Assembly: GCA_963777165.1 (NCBI GenBank)
Contig: CAVZPO010000001.1
Coordinates: 1-64,000, forward strand
Length of the DNA stretch: 64,000 nt
Direction of reading: 5' to 3'
Source: DYJB01 sp963777165
Lineage (GTDB): Bacteria; Chloroflexota; Anaerolineae; Anaerolineales; E44-bin32
Shown: positions 1-8,940 of the stretch, piece after piece
Layout: each line of letters opens with the position of its first letter
Numbering within the stretch: position 1 is the first letter of the stretch
Notes under the pieces: generated by a model
Told to the model about the DNA's origin: nothing
The model's database searches: none
What the model saw: the letters and a program-made list of their open reading frames with translations, nothing else
Translations under genes and position numbers: made by a program

Positions 1-1031
1 CTCTCATGAAGCCGCTGCCGCAGCAAATCTGCTAAGAGATGGTGATATCGGTACCAACGCCGCTCGCGATCCAGCGGCACGATGAACAGGTTGGTGCGTT
101 CGAGATACTCCAGAGTTTCCTGCCCGGAAGCAGAAGGAGAACCCAGGACAGCGTCACAGAGGGTCCCGCACATGCGGTCGAGGATGGATGTTCGCAGTAG
201 GAAGGTCTGAACGCCTTCGGACTGCCGTTGCAGGACTTCTTCAACCAGATAGTCCAGCACGAAGCGGTGGCTGCCGGTGAATGATCGGATGAAACCGGCG
301 ATGTCTTTCTGCCCCCGCATGGAGAGCGCGGCCAACTGCAGCCCGGCGATCCACCCTTCGGTGCGGCTCTCCAGGGCGGCGATGTCCTCCGCCGTGAGCT
401 CGAGGCCCATCACCCGGCAGAGGAAGTCGGCCGCCTCGTCGGGCGAAAAGCGCAGGTCGGCGGCGCGCAGCTCGGACAGCTCGCCGCTGGCGCGCAGGCG
501 CGCGAGAGGCAGCATCGGGTCCTCACGGGTGGCGATGACGAGCCGCATGCGCGCGGGCAGATGCTCGAGCAGGAAGGCGAGCTCCTCATCGACCTTGGGG
601 GAGTGGACCGTGTGGTAGTCGTCGAGCACGAGAAGGATATCCCCTGTGATGCCGTCGATGTCGTTGATCAGGTCGGTGAGGATCGACTCGGCCGAAGGCG
701 GCTGGGGCGACTGGAGGGCGGCCATCGCGTCGGCCCCGCAGCTCGGCTCGGCGCTGTGCAGAGCGGCGGCAAGGTAGAGAAGGAACTGGGAGGGGTCGCT
801 GTCCGCCTCGTCGAGGGAGAGCCAGGCGACGCGAAGCTTCGGATCCTGCCGTGCGCGCTGGTCGATCCATGCGCTGAGCAGCGTCGACTTCCCGAATCCG
901 GCTGGGGCAGCGATGAGGGTCAGGCTGCAATGAAGACCCTCGTTCAGCCGCTCGATCAGGCGGGGGCGGAGGACAAGGTTGGGCCGGGGTGGGGGGACAT
1001 AGAGCTTGGTGGCCAGAATTGGCGTGGGCAC
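1..1031 (-). CDS. MalT-like LuxR-family ATP-dependent regulator (N-terminal part)
   Basis: Reads on the minus strand from a GTG at 1031 with an in-frame TGA six bases upstream, and stays open to the window edge (about 343 residues), so the C-terminus, including the expected LuxR DNA-binding domain, is missing. The N-terminus opens MPTPILATKLYVPPPRP, typical of large MalT-type regulators. A Walker A motif (APAGFGKST, residues 42-50) and a Walker B-like DILLVLDDYH (131-140) mark a STAND NTPase. Such proteins activate transcription when a sugar or other inducer promotes ATP-dependent oligomerisation. The inducer and targets cannot be read here. The two tRNA genes lie upstream on the same strand behind their own terminator. 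Confidence 0.88.
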   Translation of the reverse strand, partial: MPTPILATKLYVPPPRPNLVLRPRLIERLNEGLHCSLTLIAAPAGFGKSTLLSAWIDQRARQDPKLRVAWLSLDEADSDPSQFLLYLAAALHSAEPSCGADAMAALQSPQPPSAESILTDLINDIDGITGDILLVLDDYHTVHSPKVDEELAFLLEHLPARMRLVIATREDPMLPLARLRASGELSELRAADLRFSPDEAADFLCRVMGLELTAEDIAALESRTEGWIAGLQLAALSMRGQKDIAGFIRSFTGSHRFVLDYLVEEVLQRQSEGVQTFLLRTSILDRMCGTLCDAVLGSPSASGQETLEYLERTNLFIVPLDRERRWYRYHHLLADLLRQRLHE

Positions 1032-1365
1032 GGGTCAATTGTAGACCGCACCCCCCAAGTGTCCAAGATAGGGCGAAGATCTGAGTGTATCGAAATGGAT
1101 CCTGGGAGAACACCAGGAACTTCGATCGCTCGGCTAGGCACTGGAGAGCATCTTGGATTCGTCCCGGCTATGCCCGTCTGAGAGACCTAAGGAGCAGTCG
1201 ACAGCCTGAGCCGCGGATGGCTGTAGTCAACCGCGCGCACCACGCGTGGCAGGCACTAAGACGCGTTGTCCGGTGTTGCCTGCCGTTGTCTGGTGTTGCC
1301 TGGGTGCGGGAGCACGCGCGAGACCCTTAACCAGTCCTGGTGCCTACACCCCTCATGCGGACTCC
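1032..1365. other. Gene-free stretch with a short imperfect tandem repeat
   Basis: No convincing reading frame. The only structure I see is a 20-base unit starting GTTGTC and ending TTGCC, repeated twice in tandem (1265-1284 and 1285-1304) with a few differences. It should contain the promoter of the MalT-like regulator, but I see no clear -35/-10 pair. Confidence 0.4.
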
Positions 1366-1406
1366 CGGAAAACGCACAAGGGTCTCCCGGATTCCAGGAG
1401 ACCCTT
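1366..1406 (-). terminator. Rho-independent terminator of the tRNA-Gly/tRNA-Cys unit
   Basis: A perfect 10-bp inverted repeat, AAGGGTCTCC (1378-1387) against GGAGACCCTT (1397-1406), has a 9-base loop. On the minus strand it is followed by a T-rich tail ending in GTTTT. It lies directly downstream of tRNA-Cys. Confidence 0.75.
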
Positions 1407-1437
1407 ACACGAGCTTTCACGCTGCCTCTCGTTCAGG

Positions 1438-1509
<72 letters not shown>

Positions 1510-1519
1510 GGGAGACGCA

Positions 1520-1596
1520 ATCAGCTTTCAGCCGTCAGCGGTCAGCAAGGGCTCGCGTGCAAGTGTCCGGCTGATGGCTGAGCGCTGAAAGCTGAT
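1520..1596. repeat. Long hairpin element between the two tRNAs, built from GCTGA-type units
   Basis: A perfect 12-bp outer arm, ATCAGCTTTCAG (1520-1531) against CTGAAAGCTGAT (1585-1596), encloses further imperfect complementarity made of GTCAGC/GCTGA units. The whole spacer between tRNA-Gly and tRNA-Cys can fold into one imperfect hairpin. From memory this resembles small dispersed REP/MITE-like elements, but no second copy is visible here. It would be transcribed in the tRNA precursor. Confidence 0.6.
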
Positions 1597-1606
1597 CGCT
1601 AGCGAG

Positions 1607-1678
<72 letters not shown>

Positions 1679-1693
1679 AGGTAGAGCGTGGCG

Positions 1694-1722
1694 AGGATAC
1701 CGTGAATGGTGGGACGTGTCAA
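1694..1722 (-). promoter_or_regulatory. Sigma-70-type promoter of the tRNA-Gly/tRNA-Cys unit
   Basis: On the minus strand TTGACA (1722-1717) is followed after exactly 17 bases by TATCCT (1699-1694), 15 bases before the mature 5' end of tRNA-Gly. The -35 is a perfect consensus. Confidence 0.8.
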
Positions 1723-1802
1723 GGAAGGCCGCCGCAGCGCACCCCGTCACGCGCTTCCGCGGTCGGTTGGCACCTGTTCTCGCAGCAGCGGACGACCGAG
1801 CT

Positions 1803-2633
1803 TCAGCCCTTCAGCGCTCCGGCCATCAGCCCGCGCAGGAAGAATCGCCCCAGCAGAATGTAGACCAGCAGCGTTGGCAGCGCCGCCAGCAAGGCTCCCG
1901 CCATCTGAACATTCCACTGCACGATCTGGCTCCCCGCCATGTTGTTCAACGCCACCGTGATCGGCCAGGTCTTGTTGTTGGTCAGGACCACGGCGAACAG
2001 GAAGTCGTTGTAGGCCTGCGTGAACTGCCAGATCAGGACTACCACAAAGCCCGGGATGGAGAGCGGGAAGACGATGTGGCGGTACAGGCCGACCAGGCCG
2101 GCGCCGTCCATGCGCCCTGCTTCCAAGACCTCGGTCGGCACGCCGGCATAGTAGTTGCGGAAGATCAGCGTCGTGATGGCGATGCCGTAGATCACGTGAA
2201 CCATCACCAGACCCGAGATGGAGCCCCGCAGGCCGAGCTTCTGCATGAACTGGACGAGGGGGATGAGAATCGACTGGTAGGGGATGAACATCCCGAACAG
2301 GATCAGCGTGAAGATGGTGTCGGAGTACTTGAACTTCCACTTGGAGAACACATAGCCGTTGATGGAGCCGACCACGGAGGAGATGAGCGCCGCAGGGATC
2401 ACCATGCGCAGGCTGTTCCACAGATGCGGCGCCAACAACTCAAAGGCGGCGCGGAAGTTGTCGAAGTTGATGCCGGTCGGGAGATCCCACATGCGCTGGA
2501 GGTCAACCTCGGTGAAGCTCTTGAGGCCGGTGACCAGCAGGACGTAGATCGGCAGCAGGTAGAGGATCGCCGTGCCGATGGCCAGGGCATACAGGAGGGG
2601 GCGGGTCAGCCGGCGGGAGGTGGAGGGGTTCAT
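1803..2633 (-). CDS. Sugar ABC transporter permease, MalG-like
   Basis: An inner-membrane permease of a carbohydrate ABC importer (276 aa). It has about six hydrophobic segments and the EAA loop that docks the ATPase (EAGRMDGAG, about residues 171-179). The ATG at 2633 overlaps the stop of the upstream permease, so the two are translationally coupled; the frame is open further upstream, but that part lies inside the other permease gene. It is the last gene of the ROK-SBP-permease-permease operon. No ATPase gene is present; as in many such systems a shared MsiK/UgpC-type ATPase elsewhere probably energises it. The substrate is unknown. Confidence 0.92.
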   Translation of the reverse strand: MNPSTSRRLTRPLLYALAIGTAILYLLPIYVLLVTGLKSFTEVDLQRMWDLPTGINFDNFRAAFELLAPHLWNSLRMVIPAALISSVVGSINGYVFSKWKFKYSDTIFTLILFGMFIPYQSILIPLVQFMQKLGLRGSISGLVMVHVIYGIAITTLIFRNYYAGVPTEVLEAGRMDGAGLVGLYRHIVFPLSIPGFVVVLIWQFTQAYNDFLFAVVLTNNKTWPITVALNNMAGSQIVQWNVQMAGALLAALPTLLVYILLGRFFLRGLMAGALKG

Positions 2634-3571
2634 ACCTCCGCCTCCGTGCGCATGCTGTAGATCAGATAGGGAACGATCAGGACGGCCACGGCCAGAAGCA
2701 TGATGACGCCGATGGCCGCGCCCTGGCCATAGTTCATGCCGTCGAACGTGGTTCGCCACATGTAGACCCCGGGGACATCCAGGGCGATGTTGTTCTGACT
2801 GATGGCGACGATCAAGTCGAAGATCTTCAGTGAGATGTGGCCGAGGATGATGATGGCGCTCAGCGTAACCGGCTGGAGCAGCGGCAGCAAGACATAGCGG
2901 AAGATCTGGGTCTCCGAAGCACCATCCACCCGGGCAGCCTCCCGCAGATCGTCGGAGATCGCCCTCAGCCCGCCCAGATACAGCGCCATCGTGAACCCCG
3001 ACATCTGCCATACGGCCGGGATGACGACGAAGGCGATGCCCCATGGCGCATCGCTCAGAGTCCACTTGCTGATCAGGAAGTCGAGCCGCAGGTTATGGAA
3101 GAGCAGGTTCAGACCGCTGATGCGGGTCCCGGTGGCGGAGTTCATCAGCCAGCGCCAGATGACGCCGGTAACAATGAACGAGATCGCCATCGGGAAGAGG
3201 TAGATGCTGCGCAGGAGGTTCTCGCCGTGAAGATGCTGGTCAAGCAGCACGGCCAGGAACAAGCCGATCGCCAGACAGGCGATCAGAAAGAAGACCGTGA
3301 AGACGGCCGTGTTGCGGACGTCGATCATGAAGCGCCGATCATGCATCAACTCGATGTATTGCTGCAGGCCGACGAAGGTGAAGTCGGGGGTCAGGCCGCG
3401 CCATTTGCTCAGCGAGACGCGGATCGTCCACCCGATGAAGCCGTAGACGAAAACCGCCGTTGCCAGGATCGAGGGGATGACAAGGGCGATCCCCAGCATC
3501 CGGTCTCGCTGCATGTAGGATCGGTGACGAACCGGCGGACCCGCCTGGGCAACCTGCAGGGCTTCGGTCAT
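2630..3571 (-). CDS. Sugar ABC transporter permease, MalF/UgpA-like
   Basis: The partner permease (313 aa) of the MalG-like protein. It has about six transmembrane helices, the first near residues 26-50, and an EAA loop at 211-219 (EAARVDGAS), which marks the binding-protein-dependent permease family. It lies 216 bases after the solute-binding protein and overlaps the next permease by 4 bases. The two permeases should form the heterodimeric channel of one importer. Confidence 0.92.
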   Translation of the reverse strand: MTEALQVAQAGPPVRHRSYMQRDRMLGIALVIPSILATAVFVYGFIGWTIRVSLSKWRGLTPDFTFVGLQQYIELMHDRRFMIDVRNTAVFTVFFLIACLAIGLFLAVLLDQHLHGENLLRSIYLFPMAISFIVTGVIWRWLMNSATGTRISGLNLLFHNLRLDFLISKWTLSDAPWGIAFVVIPAVWQMSGFTMALYLGGLRAISDDLREAARVDGASETQIFRYVLLPLLQPVTLSAIIILGHISLKIFDLIVAISQNNIALDVPGVYMWRTTFDGMNYGQGAAIGVIMLLAVAVLIVPYLIYSMRTEAEV

Positions 3572-3649
3572 CTGGATCCCCTTTCGCGGTGGGGTGCCCC
3601 TATTCTACGCGACTTGGCTGGCGGCAGGGATATCCTCACGTCACGCAAG

Positions 3650-3678
3650 GCGAGGGGCGGAAAGACTCCGCCCCTCGC
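3650..3678 (-). other. Stem-loop between binding-protein and permease genes
   Basis: A perfect 11-bp inverted repeat (GCGAGGGGCGG at 3650-3660, complement at 3668-3678) with a 7-base loop lies in the 216-base gap. There is no T-tract, so it is more likely an mRNA-stabilising or attenuating hairpin. That would fit the usual higher expression of the binding protein than of the permeases. Confidence 0.5.
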
Positions 3679-3787
3679 TCCACTGTTGCAGCAAGCTCCT
3701 GCTTCTTGTCCGGGTGGGCCCGCAGCCATTGCCCGCCGGCCCAACCATCGCATCAATCAAGAGCCTGGTGCGCCTCCCGTGTCTGAC

Positions 3788-5086
3788 TTAGTTCGGGTAG
3801 GCCTTAGCGGCAGCAACCAGCGCTGCCTGGAACGCGGCCACGTCCTTGTCGCCCAGGAACAGGCCAAGGGCCGTGGTGATCTCGGTCGCCCAGGTCGGAT
3901 TGGCGACCACGCCGTGGGTCAGGCTGCCGACCACTCGGTCGGTCGCCCAATCGGCCATGGCGCTCTGCAGGTAGACGTTGAAGAGCGACTTGTCGCAGTC
4001 CGTCCGGGCGCAGATCGATCCCTTGACAGGATTGAAGGCTTCCTGGCCCGCCTTCGAGCCGGCGGTCGTCAGCCACGCCATCGCGCCGTCAGGGTGCGGA
4101 GCGTTCTTGGCCAGCGTGAAGCTGTCGCTCAGGAACTGGAAGAGACCCTTCGTTCCCGGAGGCGATGCCCAGCCGTAGCCTTCGCCCGGGACGAGTCCCA
4201 GGTTTCCACCGGCGGCAGTGCCGGAGAAGTAGCCGTCGGCCCAGTCGCCCATGATGTTGAAGGCGGCGTCGCCGTTGGCGACAAGCTTGGAGGCGTCCTG
4301 CCAGGTAAGCGAGGCGGCGTCAGAATTGACGTGCCCCAGAACCTTGGCATACGTCTCCAGGGCGGCGGTCACGTCCGCGCTGGCCCAGTCACCGCTGCCA
4401 TCCCACAGGGCGCTGTACTTGTCCGCGCCGAGGGCGCCCAGAAGCACAACTTCCATCAAGTGCTGGGCCGTCCACGTCTCACCCATCGACATGCAGATCT
4501 TGCCCGCGGCTTCGATCTTGTCGCAGGCGGCGAAGAACTCGTCCCACGTTGTCGGGACGGTCACACCCGCCTCTTTCAGCAGAGCCGGGTTGTACCACAG
4601 CACATTGGCGCGGTGGATGTTCACCGGGACGGAAAACGGATGACCGTCCTTGGAGATCAGCGGCAGGAGGGTCGCCGGCATAACGGCTGCCCAGCCCTGA
4701 TCGGCGTACAGGGTGTCGAGCGGCTCAATCTGGCCCGAGGCAACATACGCCCCGAGGATCTCCTGACCGGCGTGTGCCTGCCATGAGTTTGGCGGGTCAC
4801 CGGCGGCCAGACGGCTGGCGAGCACGGCCTTGGCGTTCGTGCCCGCACCACCTGCCACGGCGGCATTGATGAAGGTGACATCGGGATAGGCGGCATCGAA
4901 GACCTTGATCATGGCCTCCAGGCCGGCGGCCTCACCGCCGCCCGTCCACCATGAGAAGACCTCAACCTCGCCAGGTGCCGCCGGGGGAGGTGCTTCCTCC
5001 GTCGGTGTGGCGGCGCCGCCACAGGCCGTCAGCAGCATGGTCCCGACAATCAACAGACCAACGATCATGGAAAGCTTGCGGAACAT
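3788..5086 (-). CDS. Extracellular sugar-binding lipoprotein of the ABC importer
   Basis: A family-1-type extracellular solute-binding protein (about 432 aa). I chose the ATG at 5086 because AGGAGG sits just upstream and the protein then starts with a lipoprotein signal: MFRK, a hydrophobic run, and the lipobox LTAC before GGAATPTEEAP. The frame is open for 18 more codons upstream but without such a signal. The mature protein begins VEVFSWWTGGGEAAGLEAM, typical of the sugar-binding group. It captures the substrate outside the cell and delivers it to the two downstream permeases. Confidence 0.93.
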   Translation of the reverse strand: MFRKLSMIVGLLIVGTMLLTACGGAATPTEEAPPPAAPGEVEVFSWWTGGGEAAGLEAMIKVFDAAYPDVTFINAAVAGGAGTNAKAVLASRLAAGDPPNSWQAHAGQEILGAYVASGQIEPLDTLYADQGWAAVMPATLLPLISKDGHPFSVPVNIHRANVLWYNPALLKEAGVTVPTTWDEFFAACDKIEAAGKICMSMGETWTAQHLMEVVLLGALGADKYSALWDGSGDWASADVTAALETYAKVLGHVNSDAASLTWQDASKLVANGDAAFNIMGDWADGYFSGTAAGGNLGLVPGEGYGWASPPGTKGLFQFLSDSFTLAKNAPHPDGAMAWLTTAGSKAGQEAFNPVKGSICARTDCDKSLFNVYLQSAMADWATDRVVGSLTHGVVANPTWATEITTALGLFLGDKDVAAFQAALVAAAKAYPN

Positions 5087-5158
5087 CTTTGTGTCCTCCT
5101 CTAAGGTTAGACCGTCGAAAACGATCACCATTTCATGCATTCATCGATGTGGCCTTGA

Positions 5159-6478
5159 TCACCTCCCTTCCAGCGGTATCGATGCTCGTAACGAAACCCC
5201 CGCGCGGTGATGATGAGTTGGCATGGCTTCCGGCAACTCGGGCACGCGGCGTATCAGGTGAGGCTGCCGCAGGATGTCGTGCAACACCAGGGCGACACCG
5301 CCCAGCACGCAGGCATCGGCCTCCAAAGGAGACACGACGATCCGGGCGACCCGGCTGAGCTCGCCCATCGCACGCTCAGCGATCACCTGACGCGCGGCGG
5401 GCATCAGGAACTCGTGCGCCAGGCTCAGAGAGCCGCCGAAGGCGACGAGCTGAGGATTGAGCAGATTGACCAGATTGGCGATGCCGATGCCCAGGTAGGT
5501 CCCCGTCTCGTGCAGCGCCTGGCGGGCGACTTCATCGCCCTCGCGGGCGGCGTCCAGGATGGCTTGCAGCGTGATCTCGCCGCCGTCGACGACGGACATG
5601 ATCCGGCTTGGCCGTCCGCTCCGCACCGCAAAGTCGACGCGCTCGATCAGGGCGCGCTGGCTGGCGAGGCGCTCCCAGCACCCTCGGTTGCCGCACCGGC
5701 ACAGCGGCCCGTCGGGATCGATCGTCGTGTGACCGGCCTCCCCGGCATACCCGCTGGCACCGGCGAAGATTTGCCCGCCAACGACCAGCCCGGCGCCCAG
5801 CCCGATGTTGCCCACGACGTAGGCAAAGTCCTCCACATCCTGCGCCGCACCGAAGTACCGCTCGGCCAGCGCCGCGGCGTTGGCGTCGTTGTCGATGAAG
5901 ACCGGCAGCTGAAGTTTGGCGGCCAGGCGCTCGCGCAGCGGCACGTCGCGCCAGCCCATGTTGGGTTCGAAGACCAGGACGCCGGAGCTGACGTCGACCA
6001 GGCCGGGAACCGTCACGCCCGCCCCCAGCAGCCGGCGGTTGGTTCGCTGGGCATACTGCTTGGCCTGACGGAGCAGGCCATCCAGCTGCTGCAACACGGC
6101 CTCTTGGCCGGCATCTTTGACGAACGCCGCCTCGCGGCGCCAGGCAATGGAGGCCCGCAGGTTGGCCACGATCACGGTTATGTGCCCGACGCCGAACTCA
6201 CCGCCGATGATCCAGCCGCCGTCAGGATTCAACTCGAGCAACACGCCCGGCCGCCCGCCCCCCGAAGCGTCGCGGCCGATCTCGCGTACGAAGGCGTTGG
6301 CGATCAATTCGTCGACCAGGTTGGAAACCGTCGTCTTGTTCAGGCCGGTGGCAGCCGCCAGATCGGCGCGCGAGAGCGGGGGACCGACCCGCAGCCGCTG
6401 CAGCAGGATCGACCGGTTGAGTTCGCGGACAAGGGTTTGATCGCCGGTCCGGAACCGACGGGGCATGCTGGGCTCCAT
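5159..6478 (-). CDS. ROK-family transcriptional repressor (XylR/NagC type)
   Basis: A 439-aa regulator with an N-terminal winged helix-turn-helix (LSRADLAAATGLNKTTVSNL, 35-54) and a C-terminal ROK sugar-binding domain. That domain contains the EAGH signature (247-250) and the zinc motif CRCGNRGC (260-267). The ATP-binding DxGxT loop of ROK kinases is replaced by GEFGVGHIT, so it is a regulator and not a kinase. It is the first gene of the sugar ABC operon. A ROK-type palindrome immediately before its ATG suggests autoregulation, with the imported sugar as likely inducer. The ATG at 6466 is an alternative start. Confidence 0.92.
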   Translation of the reverse strand: MEPSMPRRFRTGDQTLVRELNRSILLQRLRVGPPLSRADLAAATGLNKTTVSNLVDELIANAFVREIGRDASGGGRPGVLLELNPDGGWIIGGEFGVGHITVIVANLRASIAWRREAAFVKDAGQEAVLQQLDGLLRQAKQYAQRTNRRLLGAGVTVPGLVDVSSGVLVFEPNMGWRDVPLRERLAAKLQLPVFIDNDANAAALAERYFGAAQDVEDFAYVVGNIGLGAGLVVGGQIFAGASGYAGEAGHTTIDPDGPLCRCGNRGCWERLASQRALIERVDFAVRSGRPSRIMSVVDGGEITLQAILDAAREGDEVARQALHETGTYLGIGIANLVNLLNPQLVAFGGSLSLAHEFLMPAARQVIAERAMGELSRVARIVVSPLEADACVLGGVALVLHDILRQPHLIRRVPELPEAMPTHHHRAGVSLRASIPLEGR

Positions 6479-6480
6479 GC

Positions 6481-6505
6481 TTAGTTTGTTGGGGCAACCA
6501 ACGAA
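6481..6505. promoter_or_regulatory. Putative ROK-repressor operator overlapping the regulator's promoter
   Basis: TTAGTTTGTT (6481-6490) and AACCAACGAA (6496-6505) form a dyad with a 5-base spacer, 8 of 10 positions matching. This is close to the TTAGTTTGTT/AACAAACTAA sites I recall for ROK/XylR regulators. It begins two bases upstream of the ROK start codon. On the minus strand a TTGACT at 6510-6505 could be a -35, placing the operator between -35 and start. Confidence 0.6.
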
Positions 6506-6762
6506 GTCAACTTCAAGTCTAACACAATTCCGCGGATGGAGTCAACGACGGTGGGGCGCGTCCGGCTCATGGCTGACCCGCAGAGCCTGCTGTCTGTCCG
6601 CCATCGGCCGGCGCGGGCGGGAGGGTCGGCGGGCCTCGTGTGAGCGGGAGCGTCCTGTTTCTGGCGTCCTCCGAACCCCCCTGCCTTGCGAGGCCCCCAA
6701 AGCCGAGGCATTCTCCTCTCCCTCCGAATGCCGGAGCGACACGCTTGCGCCTTTGCGTCCAG

Positions 6763-6801
6763 GGAGATTGCTTCGTCGGGGTTCGCCCTCCTCGCAATGA
6801 C
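6763..6801. repeat. Dispersed repeat, copy 1 (reverse orientation)
   Basis: The element runs from GGAGATTGCTTCG to CCTCGCAATGAC; its complement begins GTCATTGCGAGG. I recall this GTCATTGCGAGG...GCAATC family as a common short intergenic repeat in several bacterial groups. A second, inverted copy lies 57 bases on. Apart from these copies I see no gene in 6506-7067. Confidence 0.6.
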
Positions 6802-6858
6802 ATTCGATGGGGGCGCTCGCCCCTCAATCTCGCTGATGGCCGCGGGTCGCCTTCCTCT

Positions 6859-6906
6859 GTCATTGCGAGGCGTCCCGCGCTCTGGGCGGGGCGCCGTGGC
6901 AATCCC
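6859..6906. repeat. Dispersed repeat, copy 2 (forward orientation)
   Basis: It runs from GTCATTGCGAGG to GTGGCAATCC. Its ends match the complement of copy 1, while the middle has diverged and contains its own GC-rich hairpin. Together the two copies form an inverted pair. Confidence 0.6.
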
Positions 6907-7067
6907 GGATAGGAATGGAAGCACAGGTGAGGCCGGGCTGTCCCATTGCCCGTGCGCCCGCCCGTGCTAGACTCCCGACGCGTCCCCGGGAGGCAGCGCC
7001 CTCTCGCTGCCGGGCCGTCCAGCACGGCCCGCCCCGGGACCTCGACCGGTCGCCACAGGAGGCCTGC

Positions 7068-8055
7068 ATGGAGATCCTCGAATCCGGGGTGGGACCGATG
7101 CTCCAACCCCCGGACCTCGACAGCCTGCCGCGAATTCAATCGGCGCAAACCAAAGACCCTGATCGACAAGCGCATGTCGGAGGCGGAAGCGATCACCCGC
7201 TTCCTGCATGACGGCGACTACATCGGGACCGAGCTCTACGGCACCGTGCGCTGCCCGATGTCGCTCGTCTCCGAGATCATCCGGCAGGGGCGCAAGAACC
7301 TGCGGGTCGCTGGCCAGGGCGTGCTGGAGCTCGATATGCTCATCGGCGCCGGAGCGGTCCAGGCGATGGATCAGACCTACATGGCCCTCGAGGTCTACGG
7401 CGTCTCCAACTGCCTGCGCCGCGAGGTCGAAAGCGGACGCCTCTCACCGGTCGTTGAGTGGAGTAATGCCGGGATCGCCTGGCGCTTCAAAGCCGCCGCC
7501 ATGGGCGTGCCCTTCCTTCCGGTGCGCTCGATGCTGGGAACCGACACATTCAAGTACTCGTCGGCCAAGGCGGCGCGCGACCCGTTCACCGGCCAACCCG
7601 TCTGTTTGCTGCCGGCGCTGATCCTCGATGTCGGTCTGATCCACGTCCACCGTGCCGATATCCACGGCAATGCCCAGGTGGATGGCATCACGGGTTTCTG
7701 CGTCGAGATGGCCCGTGCGTCGAAGCGCCTGATCATCAGCACTGAGCGCATCGTGCCCACCGATGAGATCCGCGCCCATCCGGATCGGACGGTCATCCCC
7801 TACTACCTCGTCGACGCCGTCGTCGAGGCGCCGTTCGGGTCGCACCCGGGCGAGATGGCCTACGACTACGAACGCGACGAAGATCAGATCCGCGAGTGGG
7901 TCGAGGCGAGCAAGACACCCGAGACGACCCGCGCCTATCTGGACAAGTACGTCCACAGCCTCAAGGACCACGCTGCGTACCGGCAGAGGATTGGCGAGGC
8001 GCGGTTGAAGGCACTGGCCGACGCAGTGCCCATCGCTGGCGGGAGGCGGTCATGA
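7068..8055 (+). CDS. CoA-transferase family I, subunit A (frameshifted)
   Basis: Alpha subunit of a glutaconate/IpdA-type CoA-transferase. A strong AGGAGG precedes the ATG at 7068, giving MEILESGVGPMLQPPDLDSL. The frame must then move by one base near 7129 to join REFNRRKPKTLIDKRMSEAEAI and the rest, which includes HDGDYIGTELYGTVRCPMSL. The break looks like one extra C in CTGCCGCGA. A start inside the second frame would lose the ribosome-binding site. With the overlapping B subunit it should move CoA between acyl-CoAs and carboxylic acids; the substrate is not evident. Confidence 0.85.
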
Positions 8056-8819
8056 CCGGGCCGGCCTATAACCCGACCGAGCTGTTGATCTGCTCTGCAG
8101 CCCGGCTGATGGAGGACGGCGCCACGGCCTTCATCGGAACGGGAATCCCCATGCTGGCGGCGATGCTGGCCCAACGCATGCAGGCACCCAACCTGGTGGC
8201 GGTCTTCGAATTCGGCGGGACCGGCGCCATCCTCGAGGAGCTGCCTCGCGCCGTCGGCGAGCGCCGCACCTTCCACCGGGCGCTCTCGGCCACCGGCATC
8301 TGCGAGGTCGTCGAGGCGGCACAGCGCGGGTTCATCGAGTACGGGTTCCTCGGCGGCGCCCAGATCGATGCCTACGGCAACCTCAACACAACGACCATCG
8401 GCGATCACGACCGTCCCAAAGTTCGACTGCCGGGCAGCGGCGGCGGCAACGACGTCGGCTCGCTTTGCTGGCGAACGATCGCCATCATGCGCCATGACAG
8501 GCAGCGCTTCGTCCCCCAGATCGATTTCGTCACCACGCCCGGCTACCTGAGTGGGCCAGGAGCACGCGAGGCGGCCGGCCTGCCGCGCGGCACCGGGCCC
8601 TACCGGGTGGTCACCAACCTGGCCGTGCTCGGCTATCACCCGCAAACGAACCGCATGCAGGTCCTGGCGCTTCAGCCGGGGGCCACGCTCGATGGGGTGG
8701 TCGAGAACACGGGGTTCGAGCTGTCGGTCGCCGATCGCGTCGAGCAGGACGCGCCGCCGAGCGACGAGGAGCTGCGTATCCTGCGCGACGAGATCGACAA
8801 GGACCGCTTCTACATCTAA
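8052..8819 (+). CDS. CoA-transferase family I, subunit B
   Basis: Beta subunit (255 aa) of the same heteromeric CoA-transferase. Its ATG overlaps the stop of subunit A (ATGA), so the two are translationally coupled. The sequence carries the family's glycine-rich segments (FIGTGIPMLAAMLAQ near the N-terminus, GSGGGNDVGSL in the middle) and VFEFGGTGA, where the catalytic glutamate of subunit B is expected. Homologues act on glutaconate or on steroid-ring and other dicarboxylic acyl-CoAs; the physiological substrate here is unknown. Confidence 0.88.
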   Translation: MTGPAYNPTELLICSAARLMEDGATAFIGTGIPMLAAMLAQRMQAPNLVAVFEFGGTGAILEELPRAVGERRTFHRALSATGICEVVEAAQRGFIEYGFLGGAQIDAYGNLNTTTIGDHDRPKVRLPGSGGGNDVGSLCWRTIAIMRHDRQRFVPQIDFVTTPGYLSGPGAREAAGLPRGTGPYRVVTNLAVLGYHPQTNRMQVLALQPGATLDGVVENTGFELSVADRVEQDAPPSDEELRILRDEIDKDRFYI

Positions 8820-8940
8820 CTCGGTTTGCGCATCAGGCTCGGACCAGGTCAGGTCTGGTTGCGCAGGGCGGGGGGTCGCCCTCCACAATCTCGACGCCCC
8901 CGCTAATCGCAGGTGCATCGCGGGTGATAGACTTGCGCCC

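Noticed and set aside
1265..1304. Short tandem repeat as a CRISPR-like array
   Set aside because: Only two imperfect units without spacers; no cas genes in the window.
2837..4786. A 649-codon open frame on the plus strand opposite the ABC operon
   Set aside because: Its composition (Arg/Asp/Gln/His-rich, no motifs) is the usual antisense shadow in GC-rich DNA, and it lies opposite two clearly conserved genes.
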